Source of the DNA: Cloeon dipterum
Lineage: Eukaryota > Arthropoda > Insecta > Ephemeroptera > Baetidae
Assembly (NCBI RefSeq): GCF_949628265.1
Contig: NC_088788.1
Location: 12,090,001-12,154,000 of the forward strand
DNA: 64,000 nucleotides
Reading direction: 5' to 3'
The notes beneath the pieces are model-generated. The model worked only from the letters and a program-made list of their open reading frames with translations. It was not told the DNA's origin and ran no database searches. Within the stretch, counting starts at the first letter, position 1; the number at the start of each line of letters is the position of its first letter. The translations under genes and the position numbers were made by a program. Shown in pieces: positions 51,001 to 64,000 of the stretch.

Positions 51001-54000
51001 TTCGCCACTTAGCATTGCCTTTTTTCAATCAAACAACAAACCATTTCGTCTGAAATTTCATCTACCACGGGACAATTCTTTGCTATTGAAGTCACGTAGA
51101 AACGCTCTTATTTAAAATTAATGATGGGCAGGTTCTCATGGGTAACAACAAATTTATTAAGTCGTGCAAATTCCAGACAATTTTCTTTCTTTAATCGATC
51201 AGTTAGCTTTAGCTCACCGGCAATCAGCGCACAGCGAGCGCGAGAGAAACCAACGGAGTGAGAGGTAACAACACAATCCTCCTGCATCGTCAGACACTTA
51301 TTGATCGCAAAGTGAGTTATTCGCATCCCCATATAAAGCACTGGCGCGATGCAACGTGATGGGTGGATGCCGGCTTCATTTGCAGTGTATTCAGAGCACT
51401 CGTCAATAACAAAACGACAGCTGTAAAAATATGTTTAAACACGCGGCGCGCATGAATTAATGGAGTGAGCGTGAAAAACGCCCTTTCGCACTTCCCCCGG
51501 CAAATTGGCAATAAAGAGAGCAATAAAGAGGGAGCCATTATTTCCATTTTGCTCGATGTGCGAGCGGCCGCGTTGCTATTGTATGTAACGAGGAGATGAG
51601 GCGTGTCTGGGGTCATGGGCCCGAGTGGGCTGATTTGCATATCATCATCGCTCGCTGGCCTGCGCACAGCACACACACACACACACACACGGTTTAGAAA
51701 AATGAGACCAACGGCGCTGCTGCTGACAAACAAACGAGAAAAAATAGCCTCACTTGAATGCACAAACTTTTCCGTGGGCGCCAATGCTGCTTTACGAGTG
51801 CGACGGACAACTTCCCGAAAACGGGCATCACTCTCTGTTATTGCGCAGCACTTTGCGTTTTCGTGCAGCGGGGGAGAGAGGGACGCCGTGGAGCATTGTT
51901 CAATGACGACGTAAGAAAGCGAGCGAGAGGAATGTGCGAAAATCATGACCGACGCGCAGGATGAAGTCATGCCTGCTCACCGGCGAATGAGAAAGGGCGA
52001 TAGGACGCAGGTCTTTGTTGATGTTTACATTTTGAAAATCCATGAGAGAGTTTGATTCAAGCGAGGAAGAATTTTCTTGGGATTAAGCATATTTAAATTT
52101 ATAAAAAAAGCTGTTTGATTTCTGGTTTCAACTGCCAATTAATTTTGAACACATCAATTTTAATTCTAAATTATACAAAAACGAGTTTCGAAGATTTGAT
52201 TTTCGTTAAAATAAATCTTAGGATTTTTCTTCATCGTTCTAGAAATTTATAAATCCCAGCTTCTTTGCGGGCATTGACATAGTCAACTAATTGCTTTCAT
52301 TTAACATAAACTCAATGCGAAATACGCTCGTGCACGTGCGAATCCTTGGCCGTTTTTCCACCAACGCATCCTACGCAGGGGAGAAAAAAGGAAATAGACG
52401 TCTTTCGCTGTGCATCCCATCCGAGCACAGGTGGGGCTGACCACGTGCCCACAAGTTCAACCGGCATTTTTCACCCACCGGCTCACCCACTCTGATTAAC
52501 TGCGGATTCGCCCTAAATGCCTCGCCAAACGCGCAGAATTTCACACTGTGTGTTGTATTAAAAATGGCGTCTGTCGACGCAATTTTCAAAACAGATTATT
52601 TACTCGTTTTTACCCTGGTGTGCAGCAGTGTAATTTATTTTTATGGCGCGGAAGTTTTCATTCCCGGCGCGATCAATGCCAGGCGCGCGAGCCAGTGTCG
52701 GTTGTTGTAAATTAATCTCATTAACTCGCCTCCTTTGATCGTGAATCGCATTGTCCGTGATACGATCTCGCTGGGGCAAATAAAGCGGAGCCTTGGCGCG
52801 ATCCACTCGAGCGGATCCCTTTCTTTCTTTATGTGAGTGTGTATGTTCTCTCGCAGCAACGACGCTAAACGCCAGGCGCCCTGCGCGCGTGGGTGCGTGC
52901 ATTCATTAGGAGGAACTCGTTCCCAACGCACTTTTTTCGCCAGCAAGGGCACAAAATCTTGGAGACGAGTTTTTTTCGTTGACGTGTATTTTTTTGTGAG
53001 CGAATCCACAATAATCTTTTAATGCCTGTCAAATCTCATTGTGATGTTGGAAGCGTCGAAGACAACATTTTTGCACCTGTACGCAAATTTGTATGCATTT
53101 ATAAAAGGAAAACGGATAGTGCTAACTACCTTTCAGGAAGTGACACTTTCATGTCCCCTTTTAAAAAAAATTAATGGAAAAATACCAGCATCAACAGTAA
53201 TTTTCTCTATGTTTGCGTTTTTGTTGGACTAATATTTTTAATAAACATGCAGTTCTACAAAGGAAAAAGTCGGTTTATCTATGAAATTATCAGATTGTTG
53301 TCATTTTTACTTCTTTCTTTAAAGAAAAAGAAAATTGAAAAAATGTGTATCCTCCTATAGTTTTTCAACACGTTAGTTTTGTACTATTTTTTTTTTAAAT
53401 TTAACCGTTTGCCTTTCTTTTCCACCTGTAAAAAATTAAGACAAATATGAAACCGTTTGATCTAGCGGTCAAAATTATTTTCATTTTTGATATCTTCATG
53501 GCTCCGGTAAAATAATTTTAAAATTGTCTTTTCTAGGCCAACAAAATAAAAAAATCATTTTTCAGGGATTTAATCAATTCCATTCAGTCAAGATTTCATC
53601 TTGCAAGACGAGGAAATTTTATGATTCAGAATTTCCAAGATTTCTTGAGTTTCGGCCAAATTTATTTCCTTGCAAATGTTCCTCTGTATATGGTTGAATG
53701 GATGCCAGCAAGCACTTTGCAATGGAGGAATTTCACAGAGAGACATTCACCAATTTGACGACGAAGAATCGCTTTTAAATTCTCTCGCCGCATCAATTTG
53801 AAGAGGTTTATCTGCAATCCTTAGAAGCATGTCATCGCGGACTTAACCCTTTCTGAACTCACTTTCTAAAGCGCTGGCTTGCTACTTGAAGCCAAAACGC
53901 CGCCAAGCGAGGTGATAACGTTCCTCGAAGCGACTGTGAGCGGTTTATTAAAATAATCGGATCAGGGAAGTGTACATACACACACATAATGTATTTTTTT

Positions 54001-57000
54001 CCAAGTATTTATGTGATCAGATAAGACGGCGATGACTCTGGCTCTTTGTTTCAAGTCAGGCCGACGGCAACGCCGACGATGACGTTATCATTCGCTCGCT
54101 TGCTCGTTCACCTGCGCGTGCGGGGGCGCGCTTTGAGCCAACGAGCGACCGAGCGTGCGTTGCGGGACCTTGCTTTTCATTATTATTATTGGTACGTGTT
54201 TATTTTGTTGCGGCCCTTTGGACGCCGTCTTCAAGCAATGTGTTCGCATCGCGGAGAGCGCCGGGCGCGGTAGGCAACCGGCAGCGCGGCTCTCCTCGGC
54301 GGGAAGCGAACATCCCACTGTCTCTCTCAACTCGGGTAGAGTGAATCAACAGGTGCTGGCACGGCCATTCAGCGGAGGAGGCGAGCTCCTGCTCTGCGTG
54401 GAGCACAATAAAAGCCAATGTTTACGAGCAGCCGAGAGCTGATCTCCGATTAATATTTCTCAGCAGCGGGAAAGAGAAACAAGTTTGTGTTTTTGCCGCC
54501 GATAAGAATGGTATTGGCAGAGTAAATATTTAACTTGAAAAGGGGAAATACTTTATCTGCACAGCGTTGGGAATGACGGATGACTACTTATAACAATTTA
54601 AGGATTATTTTAGGAGTAATAGATAGATTTTGCTGCTTTTCTTTAACTTAAGAAAATAGGTCATCAAAAAATTATATTTAGACTCATCCCAATACTTTTC
54701 TGAAAATTTGTATTTTAGTCAATAATATTCCTTTGGCATCAAATAATTTGAATTACTAGTTGCAATCAAGTCACCATATTTTACATCAGGCCTTCAAAAT
54801 TAGATTGTGGTTAAAGAGGTCAACCAAATGAGTGAGTCAACAGAATATATTCTGCGCGTATTTAAATTTTTTTTATAAATTCGTTATATAATTCCTTAGA
54901 ACTTCCCACATTAATTTGGGATGTATGCAAGGATTCCCTTTCATCCAGGATGTAGTAAAGGAAGTGAAAGCCTTGGATTGAAAAGCGTGAAGATACCAAA
55001 CCCCCCGAATCGTGGATGAAATAACGGCGATTTTGACGCGCGGCGGAGGCGTAAAAAAACGAGCGCAGAAAAGTCATTTTGTCTGGCGGGCACGGGCAGG
55101 AAACTCGTTATTTTCTTCTCCGAGCACGCGATACCGACAGACCGCCACTGTCGCGTCTTTTTTCATTATTATTATTTTAATTGCGCCGGCTGAAAAAGCG
55201 GCAGCGGCAGACGAGCGAATAAATAAATAAATAGGCCGCCGTGCGAGCGAGCAAGCGAGCGAGAGAAAGTGATAAAAGGCCCCGTTATGTGCGAGCAGAC
55301 ACAGTTTCCTCTTCTCCCTGCTTGGTCGCCCTCGCGACTGGCTGGCTGGAAGCACCGTGTGACCCCATAATATACCTGCTTTCCAAATCGGCCCGCTACC
55401 GCCGCCGCCAGCGACTTCCCCGGCTGCGTCCATATGATTCACCTTTGTTTTGGTCGCGCCACAATCATGCCATCGAGGCTTGCGAAACAGAGATTATATA
55501 TTTTTCATGGACGTTCTCAATCTTTTCTTCACGAAATCCAGCGTTACTGATTATTCTAGGAAATCAGTAGCAGCAACAACAACACTTATGAGCCGAGCAT
55601 TTGGTTGTTCTTTTTATAAACGACTGCTTGGAAAAAATTGCGAACTCTTTTTAAGAAGAGTCGATATCAGTGGCACGAACTTACAGGTTAAATAATTCTC
55701 TAGTAAAGTGATCGTCAACGGATTCAATTTTGATTGAGTGAAGAATTTAATCATCCGTGAAAGCACGTTTCAAGCTCTATATATTAACGAGGAAATCGAT
55801 TGCAATCTATTTATTACAAAGGTTTTCCTTGGGTTGACTGCTCAAAACAATCGACTGATACTGAAGAAATAATTAAGGCAGGTCACTGTCGTGGTTCTCA
55901 ACATAATCGGAACATTAGTCTTTTTAAAAATTGTTTTCACGTACCCCACTTGAACACTGTCATGACTTCAGTTTTAGAATCATAAGATAGAATTGTGATC
56001 AGGATTTTTAAAATCACCTGTTGAAAAGACTTGGGCTTAATTAGCCTATGCATTTGCTGGATAAAATTCTTTACGAAAATAATGACTTGTTAAAATCATT
56101 TTTTTTTGCAAAACCCTTTTTCTTTCGAAAAAAGCTATCATTTCGAAACAATCTGCTTTCTCACTTAATGTTATAAACCTAAATTTAGCATTTTCCTACC
56201 TCCGGGCGGAAACCAACTAATGAAAGAGTTTTCTGCACAGCTCTGATCTTACCTGTGAACAAAGAAGCATTAAATGAGTTACAAGTCGATTTTATCCTTT
56301 CCATCAAAATACAATCACGATGCGTAAAACGAGAGCGGAACCAGTTTTCGTTCAAATCAAATCGTCGCATCCGGACAATCATAATGTGTCGGAAAAGTGG
56401 TGCAATTAAATGAGCAATTTGGCGATGCTCTCGTCCGATAAAAGAGTTTTAAAATTCTAAGATTCAAGAGAGCGCGCGCAGCAGAAATAAATAGTGCGTG
56501 CGATGCACAACAAAAAGACGCGCGCGTCAGCGTCCAACACTTTTCCCATTATTCGCCGGGGAATTTTAGTCGGTGAGAAAGAAAAAAAAATTACTCGACA
56601 CCTGCCAACAACAGACGTCCTTTCTAATCATTAGACTAGTTAAAACGGAAAGAGTGCGACTCGGTCGTAATTAACGAACTTACTCTCGGTGCCAAATTTG
56701 TTTCGGTGGCCTGTTTTTCTTTCTCATTAAATAGCGATGATTGCTAAACATAAGGTGTAATTTTCACATTCCGACTCAAGATATTCCACGAGGACCAGAA
56801 ATTTGAAAGTGTGAAATATCCTTCGACCAGCACAATATGGAACTAAGTTATATTGACCGCTTTTACGTGGTTCTAAGAATGTCTGCACATGTCTGACAAT
56901 CATAAAAGAGGCAAAACCTGATGAATCCCTATAAAAATCATTCAAGCCCGTCAAAATTTGTTTTTATCTTCCGTGAGCGAAGCAAGAAGAACATGAACTA

Positions 57001-59155
57001 ACAATTAGAGTGTGTCCCAATCGCAGGACTAAGTTATCAAATATTTTTGAGGATAAGTACACACAATGACTCACAATCAGAGCCTTTCCTTGTTCCATTT
57101 TCCACAAATCCAGATAGGCCCGGTGACTAAATAAACCATACATTCACAGCGCACTTTATCACTTTTTCCTTGCGAGATAATGGAGCTGAGCAGTGAATCT
57201 ACTGCTTGTGATTTAATTGCGTCGCACACACTCAAAAAAGATAACACACGTGCATTGTGTGCAAACACAACACTATCGCAGCTGACGCACTGGTTCGAAT
57301 TACACCCGGTGCGAAACTTGGGGTGCTTCGGCTGACGAAAAGTAGGTTACGAAAACTAGAGATTTTCCGTCCATCGGACGGCCGAGGAAATTTGATACGT
57401 TTCCAAGCTGGCACGGAAAATAATCCGTTCTCACGACGGCCCTAGAGGAAGCGATAGTAGCGTTCAAACTATTAGTATGTGAATCAAACGAGACGCGAAT
57501 GTGTGCCGCCGTCTCGTGCACTTTTGTCTCACTGACTCGGAACAATCAGCTGACGAGAAACGAGACTTTTTACAAGTGTACTCGAGTTACATAACGAACA
57601 ACAATGACAACTACTGTTTCTTGACATCTTTTTAAACGGCGGTCTTCTTTTTCAGCTCTCTCGCTCCCGGTCATAACACACAGACCGATCGCGGCGGCGG
57701 CGGGGTCTCTCCGCCTGCATTCGCAACTGGGACGGTCGTGGCGAATCTGGAGCGCTTTTGTATGCAAATCGCCTGTGAGAAATGAATCGTGACCGATGGG
57801 AAGATCGCCTTTTCTAAATGGGCCAGATGCATGCTGCTGATATTTATTTTTCGTATCTTCAACGCGAGAGAACAAAGCGTGCAACTCTTTCAAAAAGAGA
57901 CACGGCTGATTTTGCTTTGTTCAACAATTGCGCAAATCTTATGGCGTGAGGTGCGAATTAAAAGCTATATTTATTTGAGTCCATGACGTCACACATTACC
58001 TGTTGTTTAAACGAACCTTTAATTTGAAAAATTTTAAGGTGCAGCGAGTTTAAATTAATAACAATGATTAGTCTAATGGGCCTTTTGGCGTTACCGAGCT
58101 TTTAACGTGCAATTTGGCCACCTGCCCGCAGGCCGTGTTAGTCTTCAAACAGTTTTTTTCCAAAACACTCATCAACAGCTGTGACGCAAAATCAGCTAGT
58201 GGTTTCAGTCTATTCGGAGGTTAGGCTCAACTGTTGGGTCAATTTAGGTTTTCTTGCAATAAAAAATAACCATTATAAAGATCAAGTTGAAACTACAAAC
58301 GACTGATTAAAACTATTTTGAGGAATCTTTAAATGCTTCAGACAGATGATGTAGCAATCAAATGCAAATTTTTGCTCCACTTATCACATTCTACGAAAAT
58401 TGGGTCAACGCTAAGTTTAAATTTGTTCGGATTGCAGAGAAAATTAACGCATAAATCGGCTGTATGCGTTTCAAGAGGTGAGAGCTCTGTTACAGCCTTC
58501 TAAAATTGTGATTTATGTCATTTAAAAGGAAAATTCATAGGCTGCATACCGCTGCATACCGTTGCATAGATCGCAATAATCCAGATTAGAAAAATTGACA
58601 AGCCGAGCCATTTTTAAACAAAATCGGCACAATTTAATTTATTACTTGGTATGAGGTAAATAATGGCTTACTCTGACTATCACTATGTAATTTTTTCGTT
58701 GGTTTGTGACTGTGCCAATAATGAAAATTGTAGTTCTTGGCACTCCAACTTGTATAAATTTTAATTTGCAAATATCTGAGTTTTTCTATGGGTGTGTTTA
58801 ATTAGCAACAATCGCTCCCAGTTTCAGAAAGGCAGCAGGCAGCACCAGCAAAAAACTGGAGTGTAGTAAATCATATAATGGGGCAAGTGCGGAAAAATTG
58901 CCTATCGATAAATGACAAATGACGGAGCCGATGAATCGAAACAGAGCCAGGTGCAGAAGCGATCAGAGTCGAAGGGAAAAAGGAGGCGCGCTGGCTGGCC
59001 TGGAAGGAGGTTAAAAAGGAGAGGAGCTCGGCTCGCTCACTCGCTCGCTAATCAGTTGAGTGTGGTGAAACATCAGGGTCATGTAAATTGAGCGAGCGAG
59101 CGCCCGCCGCTCTTTCTTATCTGCCTGCCGGTCCAGATGCCTTGTTTTGTCTTAG
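39088..59155. other. large non-coding region with GC-rich islands
   Basis: No confident exon was found. The region is either a very long 5' intron of CNOT6 or intergenic. AT-rich DNA alternates with 300-800 bp GC-rich islands at about 39430-40020, 41160-41760, 42300-42780, 43600-44240, 45500-45990, 46480-46960, 47540-48130, 48530-49070, 49690-50180, 51200-51970, 52320-53000, 54030-54470, 55010-55460, 56200-56560, 57080-57960 and 58850-59150. Many contain short runs of GCTC or GAGC units and homeodomain-type TAATTA strings. Long open frames in the islands overlap on opposite strands and have no motifs. Confidence 0.4.
39563..39584. repeat. GC-rich near-perfect palindrome
   Basis: Nine-base arms GCCGGTCGG and CCGACCGGC around a 4-base TCGG centre, inside a GC-rich island upstream of CNOT6. 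It could form a very stable hairpin or be a dyad protein-binding site. Confidence 0.6.
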
Positions 59156-59308
59156 CGGACCCTTTCTCCAGCAGCAAGCGACACACTTCCTGCGCTGGGC
59201 CGACCCCGTGACCCGCTTCGCCTCCGCATCCATTGCGAGCACCACCTCGCACCACCGGCTGCTGGCCGGCAAGCGTGTGGGGCATGCCCCAAAAGAACCA
59301 TGCTCCAG
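59156..59308 (+). CDS. orphan candidate coding exon
   Basis: A 153-nt segment with a pyrimidine-rich 3' splice site (TTGTTTTGTCTTAG) before it and a GTGAAA donor after CCAG. One frame is open throughout with GC-rich third positions: it contains GPFLQQQATHFLRWADPVTR and later LLAGKRVGHAPKEPCS. It begins with one spare base and ends with two. I do not recognise the protein, and no partner exon was found on either side, so the gene, if real, mostly lies beyond the right edge or within unseen small exons. It may instead be a chance open frame in a GC-rich island. Confidence 0.25.
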
Positions 59309-62300
59309 GTGAAAAGATGCATTTGAGCGAGACGGGCATTGAGCAACACGATTCGCAATCGTGGAAGATATGATTGGTCAATCAGGCATGTCAATAACGT
59401 AACAATCATCACACTTTATGGACCGCGTTGCCCTGCGTCAGGCAAAAGTGCCGCTTGGTAGCAGGAAATGACTTTTTTCTGGTGAAAATGATTCGACACC
59501 GCCAGTGAATCATTTTTTTCCTAATGTTGCATTTCTCTGTTTCAACACAAGTTTCTGCAGGTTTTTAAGGTTAAGGATGAGTTGCTTGAATAAAATTGAG
59601 TGGAAATTGAAAAACTCCTCTGACACTTCAAATTTTTAACACCCCACAATGACAGGAGCAAAGTTTAATGTGTATTTAATATTGATCTCCTGAGAAAATT
59701 CCAATGCGTTACTGGAAGCTGCAACTGAGTTTTGAATGTGAGAAAATGACAATAATTTTACATTACTTAACTAAAGCAAACGAAAACTGACTCATTGTAT
59801 TAAGATTGAATAGCAACGCCTCACAGTAGATTTCTTGATAATTAGGTTACATAAAAATAGCCTCGAAGAGCTGAGTTCGCACTTTGCACGGACATATTGT
59901 TACATATTAACATCACTTCACACCCTTGTTTCGAGTGCAACTAGGTGCCAACATTTAACTATTATTTGCTTTGAGCCTGGTGCCACTAACTGACGCATGG
60001 AAAACATAGTACGGCAAGCACTTGATTAGAAACTGTGCCGGAACAGTAAAAAATAACAGACCACCATACTATTTTCATTACTGTTCTCCACTCGTGTGTT
60101 GCACCGTTTGCACTGCACAATGCCAGTTTCGAAAATTCACATTAGCGGAAACCTTTAGAGCCGCCGGTGTTTTGATTTCGCAAGCGAGCAATAGTTGAGT
60201 TATCAAGAGAGATAGAGGGAATGAGAGAAAGAGGTGCACTCAGCACACGTGAGGACCGCCTTGGTCACGACGCCCGCGGATCGTGCGCAATTTGCTCCTC
60301 TTTTCGACATCGCTCGATTGCACGGGGCGTCGTTCACCCAAAAACTTTTTTTTGCCTCACTGCAATCAACAGGGTCGGTAGCCTAATTCGCGGGTTTCAC
60401 CGTTCCAGCAGATGACATTATGATGAAGCCATCGGCTGCGTGGGCATTTATCGCACTCGGTAGCCTCTCGCGCTGTCAGAAGCGATGGGTCTCGAGGCGA
60501 ATGTACGCCTGCACACTACAGTCAATACACATAATTTTACTTGGCTCCCTCGCTCGATTAGGAATTCCGCTCGCGAGGCTCGCTCGAGTGGCTTTTATCG
60601 GCGAGAGATGAGCCCGAGCAAGAACAATGGAATCATTAACAAGCCGAGTAAGCACACGTTTGGTTTTTTTTGTTTTATAACTTTTCGAGGGGGGCAGGGG
60701 GCCGCGTGTGGATCGCACGGACAGCATTCATCATCGCCACGCCCCACGACCGCAGCGTCCACACCGTCGGTCAGCAACAAAAATTGACTTCTGAAACGTC
60801 CAATAGATGCGCCACCAGTACTCGATATATAATTCACTGTCATTACTGTGATGACATTTTTGTTTTGACATGTCTGAATTTACACTCTTTCAGAAGAGGC
60901 TAGACAGTTTGTTGACTCACTAACTCACAACACGGCTCATTTCGAAATAATTCCTAAATTCAGTCATGATTAGGAGTTCAGTGTTTGACGATGTTGAAAT
61001 TTGTGTCTTTCAAGTATTGAAATAGTCCTATGAGAATGAGAATTATTAATCCTAAAATGTTTTGCAATGCCTGCAAGAAATGCACGGCTATAATTTTCAC
61101 TGCAGTGTTTATATCAAATCCTGGAGTTTAAATCACTCCAGACAGATCACATTTTTGATAAATTCGCCTCTTCTCCGTTTCTTATATTCACAATTAGATT
61201 TGCAGGTTTGCTCGTCGCTCGTTTATCATTTTTCTGCCAGCCAGAGACGCACTTCCATTACTAAAATGGACTCTTGGTACGGGCGGCAACATCGGAGCCT
61301 CTCTCTCGTTGGCGTCCGCGCGGACGATCGCAATGCACGATAAATACGCAATTGCCTTCGTTTATCAACCGCACTTTGCTACAACACACCTTTTTCGCTC
61401 GTAAAACACGTCGACTGCACGGCCTTTTGTCGTTTATTATTCCGTTGTTACCAAGAGCCTACCACATTATGAAGCGAGAGAATTTTGAGACATTAAAAAT
61501 CTGCTTAGTGTCATTAAGAAAAAGTCATGCGAAATGCTTTGAATGGTTTTGCAAAATTCAATGAACGGCCTGCAAAAAAGCTCGTTTGCTTCTTGCATTA
61601 AGATTAAAAGCTGCAGTACACCTGTCATCAAAACTCGGATTGTATACAGTATAACTATGAATTAATAATGAATCATAATACAAAAACGGCAACCATTTTC
61701 CTGTCAGTAGACTATATTCAACTTGAATTTCCCCACACATTGCAATAAAAAATCCCGACGCCGGGGGAAATCCATCTTGATCGACAAAAAGGACCAGTTA
61801 TCAGCAATGCCTCTCTTTCCTCTTAAAAATTAAATTGCGCGTAGTTAAAAAGAAATCAAAGTCATTCGCCCGCTAAAGCGGGGTGAGACAAAGGAGCACG
61901 TGATGGCGGTTATGTTTATTATTTGCACTGCGCGTGTTTGATCGGCCGCGAGACTGAGATGTTCCATTATTCGCAGCGGCACGATCGAGTGCCATACATT
62001 TATTATGATTATACACAGCTTTTCGCTCCTCTCCGATCGGCAATGACTCACGTGCGGTTCGGCGAAATGCTGTTCAGAAGCGGCAATGACGGCGAAATCG
62101 GCCGCCGCGAGTCTAATGAGTGCCCCGGAATCGAGGCAATTATTTTCGGTGCGCGGCGCCAAATTGGTGGCGAAATATTTTTGGCCAGCGCCGTTAGGGT
62201 CGTGACTGCGGCCGAACAGATCGCATTAGTTTTCGGTTTCGGATTAGAAATCCTTCCAAGAAGTCGGATTACTCGCGCGCTCATCTGTTTATTTTTGGTC

Positions 62301-64000
62301 CGCGTGCATCATGATTATGTTTGTTGTCAGCGATGGAAAGAATCCCGATCGCGATAATTCGTGCGCTCGCTCGCTGCCTGAGCAATAAATTTCGACTGGA
62401 CGCCGATAAATCTGCGGGCGAAGTGATTGTAATTGAAAATGTGGATCATGCGGATGGAATCGAGAATTTATAGCCTTCCCATCCTGGCCGAGATAAATTA
62501 TTCGCGAATTACCTAAAATCTGAATTAATTGCCATCGCCGCCCTTCCTGCTTCGAATTGACGGTTAACGACGAGAAAATAAAAGAGTTTCGCATCGGATG
62601 CCTGGGACGCACCCGACTGTTTGTTTTCCATTCAGTAAACGCCCTCATCAATCAATGCGAATGCTGCTCGGCCTTTTCAATTGTACATTTCAATGCTAGA
62701 TTAACAGTTAGGTTAAGAAGTGGTGTCGTTCAATTATCATGTAATCGGAAGCCGCGGTGAAAAAGCTATCGTGTGGCGGTAAACAAACAATTGTTTAAAA
62801 AGCCATTAACTGTTTTACGGGAATTCAGGAGTCAATGTGTTTTGTACGCTCTAGGATCTAATGTCATTGAGCGTGCATGCCTGAAAAATTCTATCATCAC
62901 CGCAGAATTAAGTACAATTGAGATCGGATCGATTTAATTCAATTTGTCCTAAAATACATGTATGGCATTTAAACTAGATCAATTTTTATAAATTAATTTA
63001 TTCAAAATGTAAGAATCCATAAATCCACCTCTACTTCATATAAAAAGGAACAATTTTTTGTGTTGCTGAAGGATAGCAACATAGATGCTACAAATGTATT
63101 AATCTGCTGCAGGGCACAAGAAGTGTTTTTCACCAATGATTACAATGCCTATCTAGCACCACTTTGCTTTTAATTGGCAAGCTACGAAATAGGCCTGCAG
63201 CTAGGCACGATAAATATGTTTGAATAGCAATTTATTCGTGACTTCCCTGCGTCGATTCGATTTCCCAGCAGAAGAGAGCGCGTAATGCTTTCGTTTAATT
63301 TAACGGCAAGTTTGCATAAATCTCGGGGAGCGAGACAGCAGCGGAGGCCAATAAATCATAATCTCGTTAAAGAGTGGTCGTCGTCGCTCATTAACCCTTA
63401 TGGCAGCGAGTACACGAGGTATACACGCCACCGATTTGCTACTGCTCGTGTAATTTGAGTTTCAATCAACCGCTGCTATGGGACGTCGACAAGAGTAAAG
63501 TCGTGCTTTTTGCGCTCGGGCAATTTTCTGCTTCATCAGGGGCAAACAATGACAGTAGATCCGTTCAGATTTGGGCTGATAGTTTTCCATATTTAATAAG
63601 TCAAAATTTCAAGACGATTCCAGGGAACGCCTAGCGGGAAGGATTTCTCATTATTTCATGCCGGCAGACAGCGTTTCTAATATGCACACACAAAACCGTG
63701 CTCGCTCGCCGCAAGAGAGGAAAACGGCTAGCGAGATAAGCACAAACACAATTAGCGCCTCTTTTCATCTCACGAGGCTTCCTCGGTTTATTAAAAGTCC
63801 AATGCGGTCCACGTTGAGACTGCGGGGGAAAATTAAACTGGATTCGCCGCGCTTTCTCTCGCGATTCGTCGTGCTGCGCCGCGTTCGATTCCTCAAAAAT
63901 GAGATACCCGAGCCGATTATTTAACCCTTTTTCGCCGTGAGTGACGTGCGTCTATTTCTCGCGTTGTTTCGGACCTTTTGTCTCCGGGCCCTATTGTTCG
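59309..64000. other. non-coding, GC-rich islands continue
   Basis: The island pattern goes on at about 60170-60830, 61200-61480, 61850-62650 and 63230-64000, with AT-rich DNA between. The 61850-62650 island holds an open frame of 144 codons (61923-62357) without recognisable motifs. It also holds many possible homeodomain sites (ATGATTAT, TGATTGTAATTG, TTAATTGCC). No exon, RNA gene or mobile element can be supported. Confidence 0.4.

Noticed and set aside
51317..51970. 217-codon open frame on the minus strand
   Set aside because: It lies across a GC-rich island and a CA/TG microsatellite (the VCVCVCA run), overlaps open frames on the plus strand, and has no recognisable motif.
57285..57320. 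GGTTCGAAT string suggestive of a tRNA T-arm
   Set aside because: No acceptor, D or anticodon stem could be built around it.
61923..62357. 144-codon open frame on the plus strand
   Set aside because: It is in an island dense in homeodomain-type sites, has no domain, and overlaps minus-strand open frames. No splice-linked exon was found.

Overview
The window looks like an arthropod genome, most likely an insect. Five multi-exon eukaryotic genes can be read by joining frame-compatible exons across GT-AG introns. Introns are short inside genes (about 50-300 bp, a few near 1 kb), intergenic DNA is AT-rich, and there are AATAAA polyadenylation signals. The proteins are animal families: EDEM3, DNA polymerase delta catalytic subunit, frequenin, an ER thioredoxin and CNOT6. 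No bacterial, plasmid or phage feature was seen. Species assignments rest on remembered family sequences; no search was run.

Layout. 57-1413 (minus): the first three coding exons of an EDEM3-type ER mannosidase; the rest lies left of the window. 2390-3176 (minus): an unrecognised Pro/Gln-rich protein whose N-terminus is unresolved, with a possible upstream leader exon at 4654-4858. 3643-4044: a solo LTR. About 5.3 kb: an E2F-like site in a probably divergent promoter. 5497-12536 (plus): the complete 19-exon DNA polymerase delta gene (1081 aa), including one GC-AG intron that carries a 207-bp MITE-like element. 13-28 kb: no confident coding exon; it holds a pair of inverted dispersed repeats, a second solo LTR (23198-23601) and several GC-rich blocks, at least one of which could be the untranslated first exon of the next gene. 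28088-32746 (plus): a complete frequenin/NCS-1-like gene of 187 aa with a 25-nt microexon. Its first coding intron contains, on the opposite strand, a complete seven-exon gene for an ER membrane thioredoxin-like protein (28438-31226). 36268-39087 (minus): the nuclease half of CCR4/CNOT6. Its leucine-rich-repeat exons are not recognisable in the remaining 25 kb. 39-64 kb: no confident gene, but a regular series of GC-rich islands in AT-rich DNA, which look like regulatory DNA, plus one orphan candidate exon at 59156-59308.

The genes do not form a pathway. EDEM3 and the thioredoxin-like protein both act in the ER folding and degradation compartment, DNA polymerase delta in replication, frequenin in neuronal calcium signalling, and CNOT6 in mRNA deadenylation. 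The most notable items are the nested ER gene, the microexon, the GC-AG intron, the two solo LTRs with intact 5-bp target duplications, and the 25-kb island landscape. No previously undescribed system is claimed.
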